Shown here in pieces: positions 12,415 to 24,232 of a stretch of 64,000 nucleotides of DNA. The first letter of the stretch is position 1. Every line of letters begins with the position of its first letter. A model generated the notes under the pieces. That model was not told the DNA's origin. It searched no databases and worked only from the letters and a program-made list of their open reading frames with translations. The position numbers and the translations under genes are program-made. The stretch covers positions 7,984,242-8,048,241 of the forward strand of contig OX328097.1 of the NCBI GenBank assembly GCA_946811185.2. Direction: 5' to 3'. This DNA is from Hippopus hippopus. Lineage: Eukaryota; Mollusca; Bivalvia; Cardiida; Cardiidae.

Positions 12415-13260
12415 TTGAAGACCCTAATGGAAAAAAAAATGCATTTGAAACCATTGTTGGATTCAATGGTCAAGCCAATTTTGTGCTATGGGGCCCAGAT
12501 ATGGGGACATACATACTCACCTGTTTTAGAATCAGTTCATTTTGAATTTTGTAAAAAATACCTTGTTTTGAATAGTTCAATAAATAACACATTAGCTTTA
12601 GGTGAATGTGGGCGTTATCCGCTCTATATTGATTATCATTTATCTTGTGTTAAATACTGGTGTAAACTCTTACAAATGTCAAACCATAGATACCCTCGAA
12701 ATTCTTATTTATTGCTTAAAAATTTAGACGACGCGGGACGCAGAACCTGGGCTTCAAATGTTAAAAATTTGCTACATATGTATGGTTTTGGAATAGTCTG
12801 GATAAGTCAAGAAATTGAAAATACGAGTATCTTCTTAAAGACTTTCAAACAACGACTCGTAGATTGTGCGAATCAAAATTGGCATGAATCCATTAATGCA
12901 TCCAGCCGTTGTTATCATTATAAACATTATAAATCATTATTAAACGTAGAAAAATACTTACAACTGGATATTCCAATGAAACAAAGAATTGCGCTTTCAA
13001 AATTTCGATGCTCGAACCACAAATTTGGAATTGAAACAGGCAGACATAATGGTATACCGCGAGATAAAAGAATTTGTCTTTATTGTTACAGCAATTATGA
13101 GGTTAAAGTTATAGAATGTGAGTATCATGTATTTTTTTGAATGTGAAAAATTTAAAGAAATAAGAACAAACTTTCTATATAACTGGTATACTTCTAGTTG
13201 TAGTGAAGCTAATTTTTACTATTTACTTCAATCTACAAATCCAATCATCATTAGATAACT
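12415..13260 (+). pseudogene. 5'-truncated LINE, C-terminal part of a reverse-transcriptase polyprotein
   Basis: An open frame to 13140 encodes the post-RT region common in molluscan non-LTR elements (VKPILCYGAQIWG, LGECGRYPLYIDY, LDDAGRRTWAS, ALSKFRCSNHK, CLYCY). It stops just after EYHVFF. In another frame past the run of seven Ts near 13131 the sequence continues FECEKFKEIRTNFLYNW, so a +1 slip in the homopolymer ended the frame. The RT catalytic core is absent. It lies only in duplication unit A, so it arrived after the duplication. The clade is uncertain. Confidence 0.75.
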
Positions 13261-13650
13261 AGCCCATTATATATACATGCTTATGAAATGACTTACATGT
13301 AAATGGACAAATTTAGAATTTTTATTATTATCATTTTTTCCTAAGTGATTTAAAATACTAGCAAACTTGGTTACACAAGTTTAAAGACGTAACTTTATGG
13401 AAACGTATGCCACAAATTATGGCCTCAGTTATGGATTTGCATCGGAAAGAATAAGGAATATTGCTGAAAAAAGGGGAAAATGCTGTTGCCCACGTTTTGT
13501 CCTATTCTCTCAATGTTTTCAATTGTTCTTCTTCAAGGTCACTGAAACTAAGTTTTTATGGTAAATGTTGTCATTATGACGTTCCTGTAAGCGGTCGTTT
13601 TCCAATGTAAATACTGAGTGTTACTGCGTCTTAGAACAATACTCGATTTT

Positions 13651-13830
13651 AACCCTTTTATTCCTAAGCGCTACTCTCAGACCCTTGCGGGCAGTGTGGA
13701 TCAGGATCTTGCAGTCTGATCTTAGATCTACACTGTCTGATAGGGATAAATATTTCCCCAATAAGTACCTATGAAATAGCAAAATTAGGGCACATACTAT
13801 TAGTTTGAAAGGTTAACTGTATTTTTGGTC
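13651..13830. repeat. MITE M1-related hairpin
   Basis: TTAACCCTTTTATTCCTAAG at the left, then CAGTGTGGATCAGGATCTTG / CAGTCTGATCTTAGATCTAC. The right end near 13815 is decayed. Confidence 0.55.
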
Positions 13831-14689
13831 AGGTTAATGGTTAGCATGGTAATAAAAGGGACGTAACTCGTCTGTTATGTATAATATTTATCTTAAAATG
13901 TATTTTCTTGTATTATCGGCCGGTGGCCTTGTTAATTTTAAATAGAGTCATTGTCATTGTTAGTTGACCCAGACTGTTTGACCCATTGAGAGGACATTGA
14001 TGGGAAGGGATTTGTCTCGGACAGGGTAGATTGTATTGTTGTAGGTGGAGAAAATACTGGTAACTTGCGTTTTCTAATTTTCTCATTGTATTTTTCAAGT
14101 CTTCTTCTTCAGGATGGTTACAACTAGGTATTGTTTGGAAAAATGTTAAAAGGTGCAATTTCTAAATGTCAAGGTAGCGTCTTGCAATTAACATAAACTC
14201 ATTGTTACAACTTTTTTTGGATTTTAACATGATCAAGTATTGAACGTAACTCATCTACTCTGTATAATGTTTGTTTCTACATGTATTTTTGGTATTATGG
14301 GCCGGTGGCCTTATTACTTATAATAAAGTCATTGTCATTGTCATTATCATTGTCATTGTTGGAAAAGGAGAAAATGATGGAAACCAGATAATGTTTTCTA
14401 TCCTATCAAAGATGATTTCCTATATTTTAGCTGCCTTTAATTTGTCGTCTGCAAATCCTTTCAATTATGTCAAGTCTTGAATTTTGTCGTCTGTTAAACA
14501 GTCGTGTTAAAGGAAGGAATTACAAGCAATGAACTAGTAGTATTTTTGCATTCAGCCAGTATTGACAGTAAATTGATCGATGTCGTCTGCTGCATAGTAT
14601 ATTTTAGCCAGTAAAAATTTTATTATATTTACAATCACACCTTTAATTTCCTCCCTGCTATTAATTTTGCCAGACCCCCCCCCCTCTAT

Positions 14690-17097
14690 ATAATAATAAT
14701 AATAATAATAATACATAAGACTGGGTAAGTTCATATTTTTCTGATATTTTCTTCTGTAAATGCCAGTATCAGGTACATATATGTATTAATGTCAAATTTA
14801 TCCTTTGTTGAAATGGCTCTGTTTGTACAGATTCATGTATATATGTTGCTTTGTATTTTGCAGTCTATTTTTCATCAGTAAATACAAATATTGATTATTA
14901 TGTTGTCAGTTTTTTTTTACTTACTTTTTTTCGGGATCGCTAGATTTCTAGTGTAGTGATGTATCACAACTTTTAGCTTTCCTTCAACCAAGTTATGACG
15001 AATACTACTTATGAGGGGCTTTACCAGATGACAAAATTTTCGACCGAGTTGGTAAAACTAGTGCTTGAATGAAGGCATATATTGTAGGGCCTGAAAAAGC
15101 ATAGCTAGCTTTTAAAATGCTTGTAGTATAAAATCTTCTGTATTGTTTTTTACAAGGGAAGGGTAAAAAATAATAAATGTAAAACAAATTTGACAGAATT
15201 AGAATTCTGGCATAGGAAGACGGACGGAAAATATTGTCGCAAACGGAGAAATTGCTCATTATGAAGTGCATTTGCATTTTTGCAATTGTTTAAAAACTTT
15301 AATGCATCATAGGAGTCTTGCTCTATGTAAATGGGATTCAATGTATCTGCATAAAATATCTATTCGTGTCGACCTGAGTATGCTGAAGGACCATTCTACC
15401 TAATGATTCAACTTAAATATTGCTCAAATGATGGGATTCGTTCATGGAATGGAAGAGAAAAAAATGTGGGAAAAGGAGAAAATGCTGGGCACCAACATTT
15501 TTTCCTTTTCCCACAATATTTTTCAAAAGTCTTCTCCCCAAGGGTCTATAAATTCGGGATCGACTGGTAATTGGACATATAATCCGTATTTTGCAACAAC
15601 TAATTGATATAATGTATTGTGAAGATGCTTTAAAGCCTCCTTTTTCCAAGGGAACTGCTAATAAATTTTCTCGTACATTAAAGATACTTGCATTGAGATT
15701 AGTTAAAAGCCTGACCGTCTGTGTAGTCAAATGGCAAAGCATAATATTCAAATATTAAGATAAAGGAAACTGAAAGAACAATCAAAAGCATTTCTTTTTT
15801 TCACAACTATTTATAACTGCCATTCAAACATATCCATATTGATTGATTTTCACAAACACATATACATATATATATACAGAAAAACTTTTCATGGATTTCA
15901 ACGAGAGAGAGACAGAGAGACAGAGTGAGGGAAAGGGAGAGAGAGAAGAAGAAGAAAGAGATCAGGGCCCGAAGTCACTGCCACCAACCTTTCTTTATGA
16001 CAGAAATGGCAGTATTCTATGTCTAACTAACTCTCAGGAACTTTCATAATTTCAAAGTATGCAATTTCTGATTGGGTATACCAACTGCTTTACTTTCTTA
16101 GTCTCTGAATCTAGATATAAATGAAGAATGCCATTTAGAATGGTCGATGAATGCGGGCCTTGGCGCACCGAAATGCGGGTCCCAGTCTCCGGATGCAGAG
16201 ATTTTGTTCTGGAAATAGAGACATTTATCTTTAAAGCATGAATTACATGTACTGACAGTAAAGGAACTAGGCTTTCGGCATTTTTCAGTTATATCAACTG
16301 CCACAGATTAATCACAGTGTTTTTCGGGTTTCACCGCTCCTTGTGTTTTTTTTGTGCTTTGTTCTGGGACAGAGCATGTGGATAGATAGCAATATTCATC
16401 AGAAGTGAGTCCGATAGTATCCAGCATAGCTCAATTTTCGTCCGAGTGTAATCTCTGAATTACGAAGAGCCCCTTACAAAAATTTTGAAAATAAAATGTT
16501 TTGAAAGGATAGGAATGTAATTTAAAAACAGGAATGGAATTACACTTTTGGAGGAAAAAGAAATGCATAGCAGGAATGACGACAGTTTTACCTTTGATGT
16601 ACTGAACTTAACTTCAAGATATTTTAGAGTAAACATGTCCATTCGTAATAACTGAAAACCGAAATACAAAAAGAAAAAAAAAATGAGCGAATGCTTTGGA
16701 ACTCCAGTGGCGATTTACCTATGGCTTTTTTACCTAGTAGGTCTGACATTTTTACTTACGGCATTTAGTCAATGTTTTTTTTTTACCTATGGCATGTGTA
16801 CATATGGCATTTTTACCTTTGCCTTTTTTACCTTTGGCTGTTTTACCTTAAAACTCTGATGACAGTGTAGATTATGATCAAATTTCAAATGTTGCTTAGT
16901 CTGATGGGAATCTAAACTGTTTGTTACTTGATTTCTTATATTATAACTAACACTTTTCTTTATTTTGTGTTGAAATATGAATGTTTAGCGCTATAAAGAA
17001 AACGAATATATTGATTTGGTGCCAAAAGAAATGGAAACTATCAAACGAAAAATAATGTCATAATAAACAAAGTCAAAACAAAATAATGAACAAAGTC
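14690..17097. other. Spacer between duplication units
   Basis: No gene supported. It holds an ATA microsatellite (14690-14715), another M2-type hairpin (15410-15575) resembling the bZIP 3' MITEs, a GAGA-rich tract (15900-15960), and a short TTTTACCTATGGC tandem repeat (16720-16855). Confidence 0.6.
15410..15575. repeat. MITE M2, third copy of the bZIP-flanking subtype
   Basis: GCTCAAATGATGGGATTCGT then GTGGGAAAAGGAGAAAATGC and its complement, ending GGTCTATAAATTCGGGATCG. It is closest in sequence to 1170-1335 and 18710-18860. No bZIP exon sits next to it. Confidence 0.6.
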
Positions 17098-17246
17098 AAT
17101 ATGTTTTGTCCTTAAAGCGCACAGTGCAGATCAAGATCAGACTGCAAATAATGTGAAGTCTGATCTAAGATCTACACTTTTTCGTTACCTTTGATAAATT
17201 TTCTGGCAAAAAGAACTATGACATAGCAATATTTCGGCGGTGTTTC

Positions 17247-17441
17247 TTAACCCACGGGCTGCTAAGCGCGACTCGGGAAGCTTTTGCGGACTGTGTAGAT
17301 CAAGATCAGACTGCACAAAACGTGCCTTCTGATCTTGGATCTTCACTGTCCGACAAGGAAAAAAAGGAAAATAGCCAAGTTTTGGTTTTTACAATCGGTT
17401 TGAAAGTTTTCATTTCACTTATTTTGCAGGATAAAGTTTAA
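17247..17441. repeat. MITE M1, near complete
   Basis: TTAACCCACGGGCTGCTAAG at the left, TTTTGCAGGATAAAGTTTAA at the right, with an internal GATCAAGATCAGACTGCAC hairpin. Confidence 0.7.
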
Positions 17442-18639
17442 CTCATACAGCGCCAACAATATAAACTCAACCTCTTTCGATTCCTAAAAATACAATACAC
17501 TGAAACTAAAAAAAAAAAATGTTATCCCATAGGCTTGACTACACAAGCGGATGGTGTAGATCAAAGATCAGACTACACGTTCTACACAGTCTTATCTTAA
17601 TCTATGCCATCTGCAAAAGCCTCTGCCCTTGTCTATGGCGCTAGGAGGGTTAATCGATAAGTTACATTTAATTAATTAATTCAGCACTTTAAGGAGTAAT
17701 GAAAATAAAATAGAAAGGGTATTATGCAAATTAATGGATGTGAGGTGGCAATATCACTTTTCACTTCACTTTTTTTACCAACTGACATATCTTTAAACTA
17801 TATCAAATAAACAACATTTTCAGAAGACAAATTCAATGTAGCTTTACCAAGGATTTCTGTCTTTGAAATGGTAAACATTGTGGGAAAGGAGAAAACGCTG
17901 GTTACCAGAATTTTTTCCTTTTCCCATTATGTTTTCAAATCCCTTATTCTTTAGGTTCGTTAAACACGGGATTGCATGGTACAGGATGAAAGTTCTCAGC
18001 ACAATAAAACAAAAAATGAACTGCAATGTGACATGATATACATAATCAGTCTGTGTAAATGAAATAAACACCATTTTGGCTTTGTGATACTCAAAATTAT
18101 GAGTATATACACAGAATTATGTTTACATGTGAATGGGTTTGTGTTAACAACATGTAAAGGACTAGTAAAAGTTCCTTGTCGCTTAAAATCCCAGTTGATA
18201 GTTACGTAAAAGTCAACCCATGTAATGGAAATAAAACAACAAGTGACCATTATAGGCACACTAAATAATGTAAATGAATCTATGTGTGGTGACAAAATAA
18301 ACATGACTTGTTTACGTCCTTGGCAAAATAAGACAGTTGCTCAGCGTTTATACCTAGCATACCGGTAGACGCAATGTCTCGGACCGAATTCACTTACCCA
18401 TTCTTAATGTAATTCTAACTCCAACATTCGAGTACTCATCAAAATATATCTCAGAGACAATTCTTATGTGTACCCACGACGAAGGTTTAAGTGAAAGAAC
18501 ATTTTTAAGGATTCGATTGCTTCCGATGAGATAACTGTAAGCGTAGGTCTTACTGCAGAAACAATGTTTTAGGTTTTGATCACGCGCACATGCAGGACAT
18601 TCAGTACTTTGATTTGAAACGCTTCAAGCGCCCTCATCT

Positions 18640-18868
18640 ATTTGACTCTTTGGCAGACGACAACTTTTTGTCCATCTTGAAAGTATTTAGGTACGACAAT
18701 TTATATATGGCTCAAATGATGGGATTTGTCTTGTCTCTGGAATGGTACAAAAAATTGCGGGAAAAGGAGAAAATGCTGGGCACCAACATTTTCTCCTTTT
18801 CCCACAATATTTTCAAAAGCCTTCTTCACCAGGGTCTATAAATGTCGGGATCGCTTGGTAAAAGTTTA
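18640..18868. repeat. MITE M2 forming the 3' flank of bZIP copy 2
   Basis: Equivalent of the element at 1110-1335, with a better kept hairpin (GGGAAAAGGAGAAAATGCTG / CATTTTCTCCTTTTCCC). Confidence 0.65.
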
Positions 18869-19033
18869 GGACGCTTGGAAGTCACTAATGGAAATCTGTT
18901 GGAATGACAGTTCATGACTGGATTTCTTGTGAAGTATTTTTAGAACTTCGGCTCTCAGTGCGTCCCTCTCTCCAGTTAACTCAGCTGCTTCTTTTTTTAA
19001 TTCGATGTTCCTCTTCTCTAGCTTTCCGACAAG
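18866..19033 (-). CDS. bZIP copy 2, exon 3 (zipper and stop)
   Basis: The exon starts after TATTTCAG with LVGKLEKRNIELKKEAAEL, continues the zipper, and ends in TAA at the edge of a MITE (about 18640-18868), as in copy 1. Confidence 0.82.
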   Translation of the reverse strand, partial: LVGKLEKRNIELKKEAAELTGERDALRAEVLKILHKKSSHELSFQQISISDFQAS

Positions 19034-22000
19034 CTGAAATAAAAACACTTCAGTAAAAAAAAAAGTGATGTTTCAATATGAACTAAATTTGCTTTTATAT
19101 AGATATTTGTACCAGAACACAAACTATTAGACTCCTTTAAATTAAAGCAATTGGAGATGACAAACTAAACGTGTATGAGAGGGGCTAGTCTTTGTAGGGA
19201 TAGAAAATATTGTGGAAAAAATGAGAAAATGCTGGTTACCAGAATTTTCTCCTTTTCCCACAATGTTTAGAAAGAGTCTTTTTACTAATGGTCTTTAACT
19301 CACTTTAGGTAAAGGGTTCAGATAAACTGAAGAAAATAAATGTACAGCAGAAAACTTTGAGTCGTAACTTAAATGTTAATACATAAAATAAAAGTGACAA
19401 CATCGTTGCAGGAGGAGAAATTGCTTGTAAAAGGCACCGACCGACCGACCGACCACCAGACAGACAGACAGACAAACAGATAAGCCAACCGTCACACTAA
19501 CTAGTCAACGATAACACCAATCAACCAACCAAAACTAAAGGTTTGATCACTTCGCCAATCAACCAAACAACCTAACTTTGAAAAGGAATTCACGTGTTAC
19601 ACTATGTTATAAACTAGAAGTGTATTTTTACCCCTTGCAAAGCTTTATTTTGGGATTTCTGTTTTTTCCTGAATTTGGCGGCAGCTTTTCTATTCTGTTC
19701 TTTTCTTCTCTTGTTTCTTTCTATCTCGTCTGGTCTTAAGCTACAATCCTGTAAAAGAGACATCTTTATAACAACAGTGTGGAGAGAAAATTATAGAGCT
19801 TTGCTTTCATTCTGATCCATTTCTGCAGGATTGATTGTATTGTATTGCTTATGTACGCTCGTATATTGTACATCTGTGGAATAAAACATGTTCAAACTAA
19901 CCAGCATTTTCTCCTATTCCCACAATGTTTTCTACTATAACAAAACAAATCCTATTTTTTGAGTAGCAGTTATTTTGTCTTATGCAAATGCTTGCAATTT
20001 GGATAAATTTGAAATTTTGTTGTTTGGTAAAGAGTTAATCCTTTACCGACACAATCCCTTGTACCAGCATTTTCTCATTTTCCTCAAATGTTTTCAAAGG
20101 TCGTCGTTAAAAGTTAGGATTGTGTGGTAAAGGTTTAAAGGAACCTAGAATAAAGTAATATTTAAGTAGTATATCCTTTACCCTTCCCCCAGGTCAGATT
20201 GTTTTTTGACCTTACTCTTCGTGTAGTATGTCATTAACAAGTAAAAACAAGGTTGAAAAAAAGAGAAATTTCTGACAAAACAAAAAATAGGAAGGGAAAT
20301 GAGACATAAATGAAAAATATCGTGGCTAATGATGAAAATGCTGACGAAGACCAGTTTCTCTGTCTGCAAAAATGATGTTATTCTCCTGCCAAAGTAAAAA
20401 GTGTAACTTTATTTTAATATATGCCTTGTGTTAAGAACCTTTGCCCCTTTTCTGTGATGGATACATTTTGCTATAGATAGCTATTGAAAACATCGTGGCA
20501 ATTGGAGAAATTGCTCATTATGATAACAAGTTTCTTCATTTGCAACAATGACTCCCTGTATTTTTTTGTACATTATTAAGTATTGGCTGCTTTAGTTTCG
20601 TTTACTTTCTTTAAACCCCTCTTAAACAATCACGTATTTAACTACCCTGATGAAAAAGGCTTTTGAAAACATTGTGGAAAACGGAGAAAATGCTGGAAAC
20701 CACCATGTTATCCATTTTCCACATTGCTATCTACCCTTTAAAGGATAATCGAATAACTTAAGCCACATTTAACTTGTCGTCTGCAAGTGATTTTATTTTG
20801 GGGTATCCCAACAGTTTGTCGTCTGACAGTGTTTTCGATTTGGAAGATTCCAACATTTTGTTGTCTGCAAGTGTTTTCAATTTGGGTAACAAGTTGTCGT
20901 TTGCAAGTGTTTTCATTTTGAATAATTGCAACATTTTGTCGTCTGCAGGTGTTTTCAATTTGGGGAATTCCAACATTTTGTGGTCTGGTGAAAAGTTAAG
21001 ATACACAAATATCTACTTTCTACTTTTTACCAGACATTCTCGATTTTTAACGAGCCCGGGGAAGAAATGCGTTTGAAAACATTGTTGGAAAAGGAGAAAA
21101 TACTGGTCACCAGCATTTTCTCCTTTTCCTACGTTTTCTATTCTATCACAGACTAACCTTATCTTTTGATTATATTCTTATTTGTCGTCTGCAAGTGCTT
21201 TTAATTTGGACCAGTCTTAAAAAAAAATTGTCGCTTGGTAAAGGGTGAAACAAAACCTGTTGTTGGTATTCGTATGAATAGTATTATTGACGTTACTGGT
21301 TTGAGAATAGGCGTAAGAGCAGGCGATGTAGTACGGAGGGAGGAAACAGTTCCCTCAACCCCCTCCCTTATCACATACATGTAGCATGACTCACATACAT
21401 CAAGGTCTGGAAACTGCAGCAGACATATTATTAATATTTATCAAACGACAAAATTTAGACTTAACTCTTGACCAAACAATCCCGACTTTTAATTACCCTT
21501 AAAAAGTAGGCTTTTGAAAATATTGTGGGAAAAGGAGAAAATACTACTAACCGGCATTTGCTCCATTTCCCACAATGTTTTCTACCATACAAATTCCAGT
21601 ATTTCAGTCACATTTCATTTGTCGTTTGGAAATCCTTTCAATTTAGACCAGTCTAAAATTTTGTCTTTTGGTAAAGAGTAAACGATAATGAAGATGATGC
21701 AGATGACACAATGGTGGAATTTGTCCTCGAAAAAGGAGAAAACATAGTGAGAAAATGAGAAGATGCTGGTCAGAACTACCAGCTTCTTCTTTTCTTTCTT
21801 TCTTCTTTTCTGACAATGTTTCAGAAAGGCTTTATTTTTCACCAGGGTCATTAAAATCTGGGGATTGTGTAGGTAAAGGGTAAAAAAATCGAAGGATTTA
21901 TCGATACATTTATTGAAGAGATTTCTGAAAAGAGTGGACCTACTTCCTTTTGTGCGAGTCATTTTAATAAGTGTCAAAAAAGTGTTATGGAGGATTCCAT

Positions 22001-22387
22001 TCGGTAGGGAAATATACTGATTTCAAAGCTTTTTATCGGACAGTGTGGTTCAAAGATCGGACTGCACGTTCTGTGCAGTCTGATCTTGATCCACACAGTC
22101 CGTAAAAGTCCTTAAACAATCTCCCCAATTACCGAAAAGAATGAAACATGTAAGCAATGAAAAGAACGAAACATGTATATAATTATAATCACTTTAGAAC
22201 CTACCTTTGAATCAACGTCTTCTTCCTCTAAGTTTACGCTAAGTTCATCCTTGCCTTCTGATAGTCGGCGACTCTGTATTTTACATCGAAGTTCTTCTTT
22301 CAGCAATGGAGTAACTCTACCGGTCTGAAAAGACTCCAGGGTGGCCAAGAAGAATCTCGCTTCGTCCGCCTGCTGATTTGCCCACAT
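18866..22387 (-). CDS. ATF3-like bZIP transcription factor, copy 2 (join of three exons)
   Basis: This is the second, complete copy in duplication unit B. Exons 22205-22387, 19632-19748 and 18866-19033 join in phase 0 and encode 155 residues. Exon 1 differs from copy 1 at only two visible residues (T to S, Y to D). In exon 2 two Arg are Lys. Exon 3 is more divergent and ends SSHELSFQQISISDFQAS. The Leu heptads and the Asn/Arg of the basic region are kept, and Phe again replaces the usual Cys. No frame break is seen, so both paralogues look functional. The first intron is about 2.46 kb, against 8.8 kb in copy 1. Confidence 0.85.
19632..19748 (-). CDS. bZIP copy 2, exon 2 (basic region)
   Basis: The exon has 39 codons between acceptor TTTTACAG and donor GTAAAA. 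It encodes EQNRKAAAKFRKKQK. Length and phase match copy 1. Confidence 0.85.
20770..20990. repeat. Minisatellite derived from a MITE end (unit B)
   Basis: Same unit as at 4115-4480 but with a shorter array and different unit order. Copy number changed after the duplication. Confidence 0.65.
21458..21682. repeat. MITE M2 in bZIP copy 2 intron 1
   Basis: TTAACTCTTGACCAAACAAT at the left, AAATTTTGTCTTTTGGTAAAG at the right, and an internal GTGGGAAAAGGAGAAAATAC hairpin. Confidence 0.6.
22205..22387 (-). CDS. bZIP copy 2, exon 1
   Basis: The exon has 61 codons from ATG to the donor GTAGGT, phase 0. It contains the same KEELRCKIQSRR segment as copy 1. Confidence 0.85.
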
Positions 22388-22732
22388 TGTTTTCACCAAT
22401 ACCCAACGGTTTTAACAAAGGAAATTTCCCGATCGAGCATGTATGGGCCTGTCTTCCGGATGGATGCGTCAGCAAAAACGGATAAAACGTGGTCCCGCGA
22501 AATCTCGGACGGTACCACAACGTTATTGTCTATTTTTAGGGCGTTGTCACCCGATAACCGATTTACATAACTTCCTGAAACGGATTTCAGATCAGCTCGT
22601 TGAATTCGGTAGAGTTTTTATTACCTGAAATCTGGAGAATAATGCAGGAAAAATACCCGTTTCAACAAAGTTTTGTTGGTCGTCTTCGGTTTAATCTCGT
22701 TATTCAGGAACGTGATTACGCCAGCATCAGCG

Positions 22733-22742
22733 CTATAAATAG
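22733..22742 (-). promoter_or_regulatory. Candidate TATA-like element of bZIP copy 2
   Basis: CTATTTATAG on the minus strand, 351 bp upstream of the start codon. It lies in a block conserved with copy 1. Confidence 0.4.
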
Positions 22743-23389
22743 AAACACGTAAGAGTCGCAGTAAACCATAGGGTTTCTTTATAGCTAAGGGGAAGCAAAT
22801 CTTGCTTTCCTAGTTCCTGGTTTCTTTTGCAGTTACGTTTTCTTACGAACTTCTTAGTGTGATAAAGATCAGACTAAACAGAAAATGCAATTTGATATCA
22901 TGGGAGATACATTGGAAAAAATCGGACATTTCCTACAAGGATCCCAAGAAGGAAAAAGCTTTTGATAACATTCAAGGTGGATACTTAAACTGCGGCAGAC
23001 CCTGTTAACCCTTAACAAAAAAAAAACGTATTGTAACGATCCTGATGACAAAAGGCAATTGAAAACATTGTTGGAAAAGGTGAAAATGCTGGAAACCAGC
23101 ATTTTTCCCTTTTTCCAAAATGTTTTCTTTCCTACTAAAGACGATTTCCTACATTTTAACAACCTTTAATTTGTCGTCTGCTAATCCTTTCAATTTTGTC
23201 AGGTCTTGAATTTTGTCGTCTGTTAAAAAGTCGTGTTAAATGAAGGAATTACAGCCAAAGAACTAATGGTACGTATGTTTGCATTCAGTCCATATTGACA
23301 GGAAAGTTTTCAACGGCGTCTGTTGTCAAAACATATCACCGGGGAAAATTTGATTAGATTTTACAATCACACGTGAACTCTTTCACAAC

Positions 23390-23590
23390 CAAGTAAATAT
23401 TTTACACTTTTTCATTGGCCATAAATGTAGTTCCATTGCAAGATGAAGAGACAGTTTGGCCTTAATCTAAAATAAAAACGTGGACAATGTAGATCAGAGA
23501 TCAGACTGCACGTTCTGTGAAGTCTGATCTTGATCTACACTATCCTCAAAAGCTTCTAGTATCGTCAACAGTTAGGAAGGAGTTAATTTC
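23390..23590. repeat. MITE M1 specific to duplication unit B
   Basis: CAGATCAGACTGCACG / GTGAAGTCTGATCTTGATC hairpin with decayed ends. It interrupts the block that reads continuously in unit A near 14640 (CACACCTTTAATTTCCTCCC). Confidence 0.55.
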
Positions 23591-24146
23591 CCCCCTGCTA
23601 TTTGCCAGAACCCACTGCGCAGAAAATATGAGAGATAGTCAACCGGAAGTTAACTCTTCACTGTACAAAATACTTTGATGATCTCTCCATTTTGAAAACA
23701 TATGCTGATTAGATCACATAAGATACGCTGCTCAAAGGACGGTATTGGTCTTCAAAAGAATAGGAAAATTTGTGGAAAAAGAAGTAATTGCTGGTAACCA
23801 GCATCTTTCCCCTTTCCCTAAATTGAAATGGAACTGATGTAAAAGATCAAGATTGTGAGGCGATTCAAACGTTTTTGACAGTGTACACCAATCGCAGAAA
23901 TGTGCAAAGGGAAATCCTATCTAAAAATAGAACGAGATCACGATGTCATTAGTTTTGATCCAAAAATAGAAATTACGTTTATCCTATTTTTGTACCATTT
24001 ACTATTGTAAGACTGCATTGCACAACTAGATAAAATATCGAGCCTGCTTAAAAATCGTTTGTTTACGTCGGGCGTTGTCAGCTTACGTTATAGTCTAGCA
24101 AACGACTAGATCAGACGCGAGGACCATAGCAGGAAAAACAATCAAA

Positions 24147-24232
24147 ATGGTCCTGAAAGTGTCGAAACACGGAGTTAGATCAGGGAATACTTTTAAAGCA
24201 GCAAAGCGCAACGGCTTTCAGGGCCATTACAG
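24147..24232 (+). CDS. RBR ligase exon 1 (start exon)
   Basis: ATG in a good context (TCAAAATGG) opens MVLKVSKHGVRSGNTF and ends ...GHY plus AG at donor GTAAGC. It is 86 bp with phase 2, which fits the single leading base of the large exon. The exon is short, so it rests on donor strength and phase. Confidence 0.65.

Larger units (their letters stand above)
1..14690. repeat. Segmental duplication, unit A
   Basis: The order of sequence blocks here recurs from 17098 on. Matching pairs include 1/17098 (ATATGTTTTGTCCTTAAAGC), 955-1340/18500-18860, 2625-2770/19610-19755, 3770-4500/20395-21000, 11115-12400/21725-22985 and 14355-14690/23065-23620. Unit A has gained a transposon (5006-11110) and a LINE fragment with surrounding repeats (about 12.4-14.34 kb). 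The left edge may lie outside the window. Confidence 0.85.
17098..23620. repeat. Segmental duplication, unit B
   Basis: Direct-orientation second copy of unit A, carrying the second bZIP gene. It keeps the empty site of the unit A transposon near 21733 and has gained its own hairpin MITE at about 23390-23590. Confidence 0.85.

Noticed and set aside
16098..16304. 68-codon minus-strand frame with FGAPRPAFID
   Set aside because: No splice context, no family resemblance and no second copy; likely chance.
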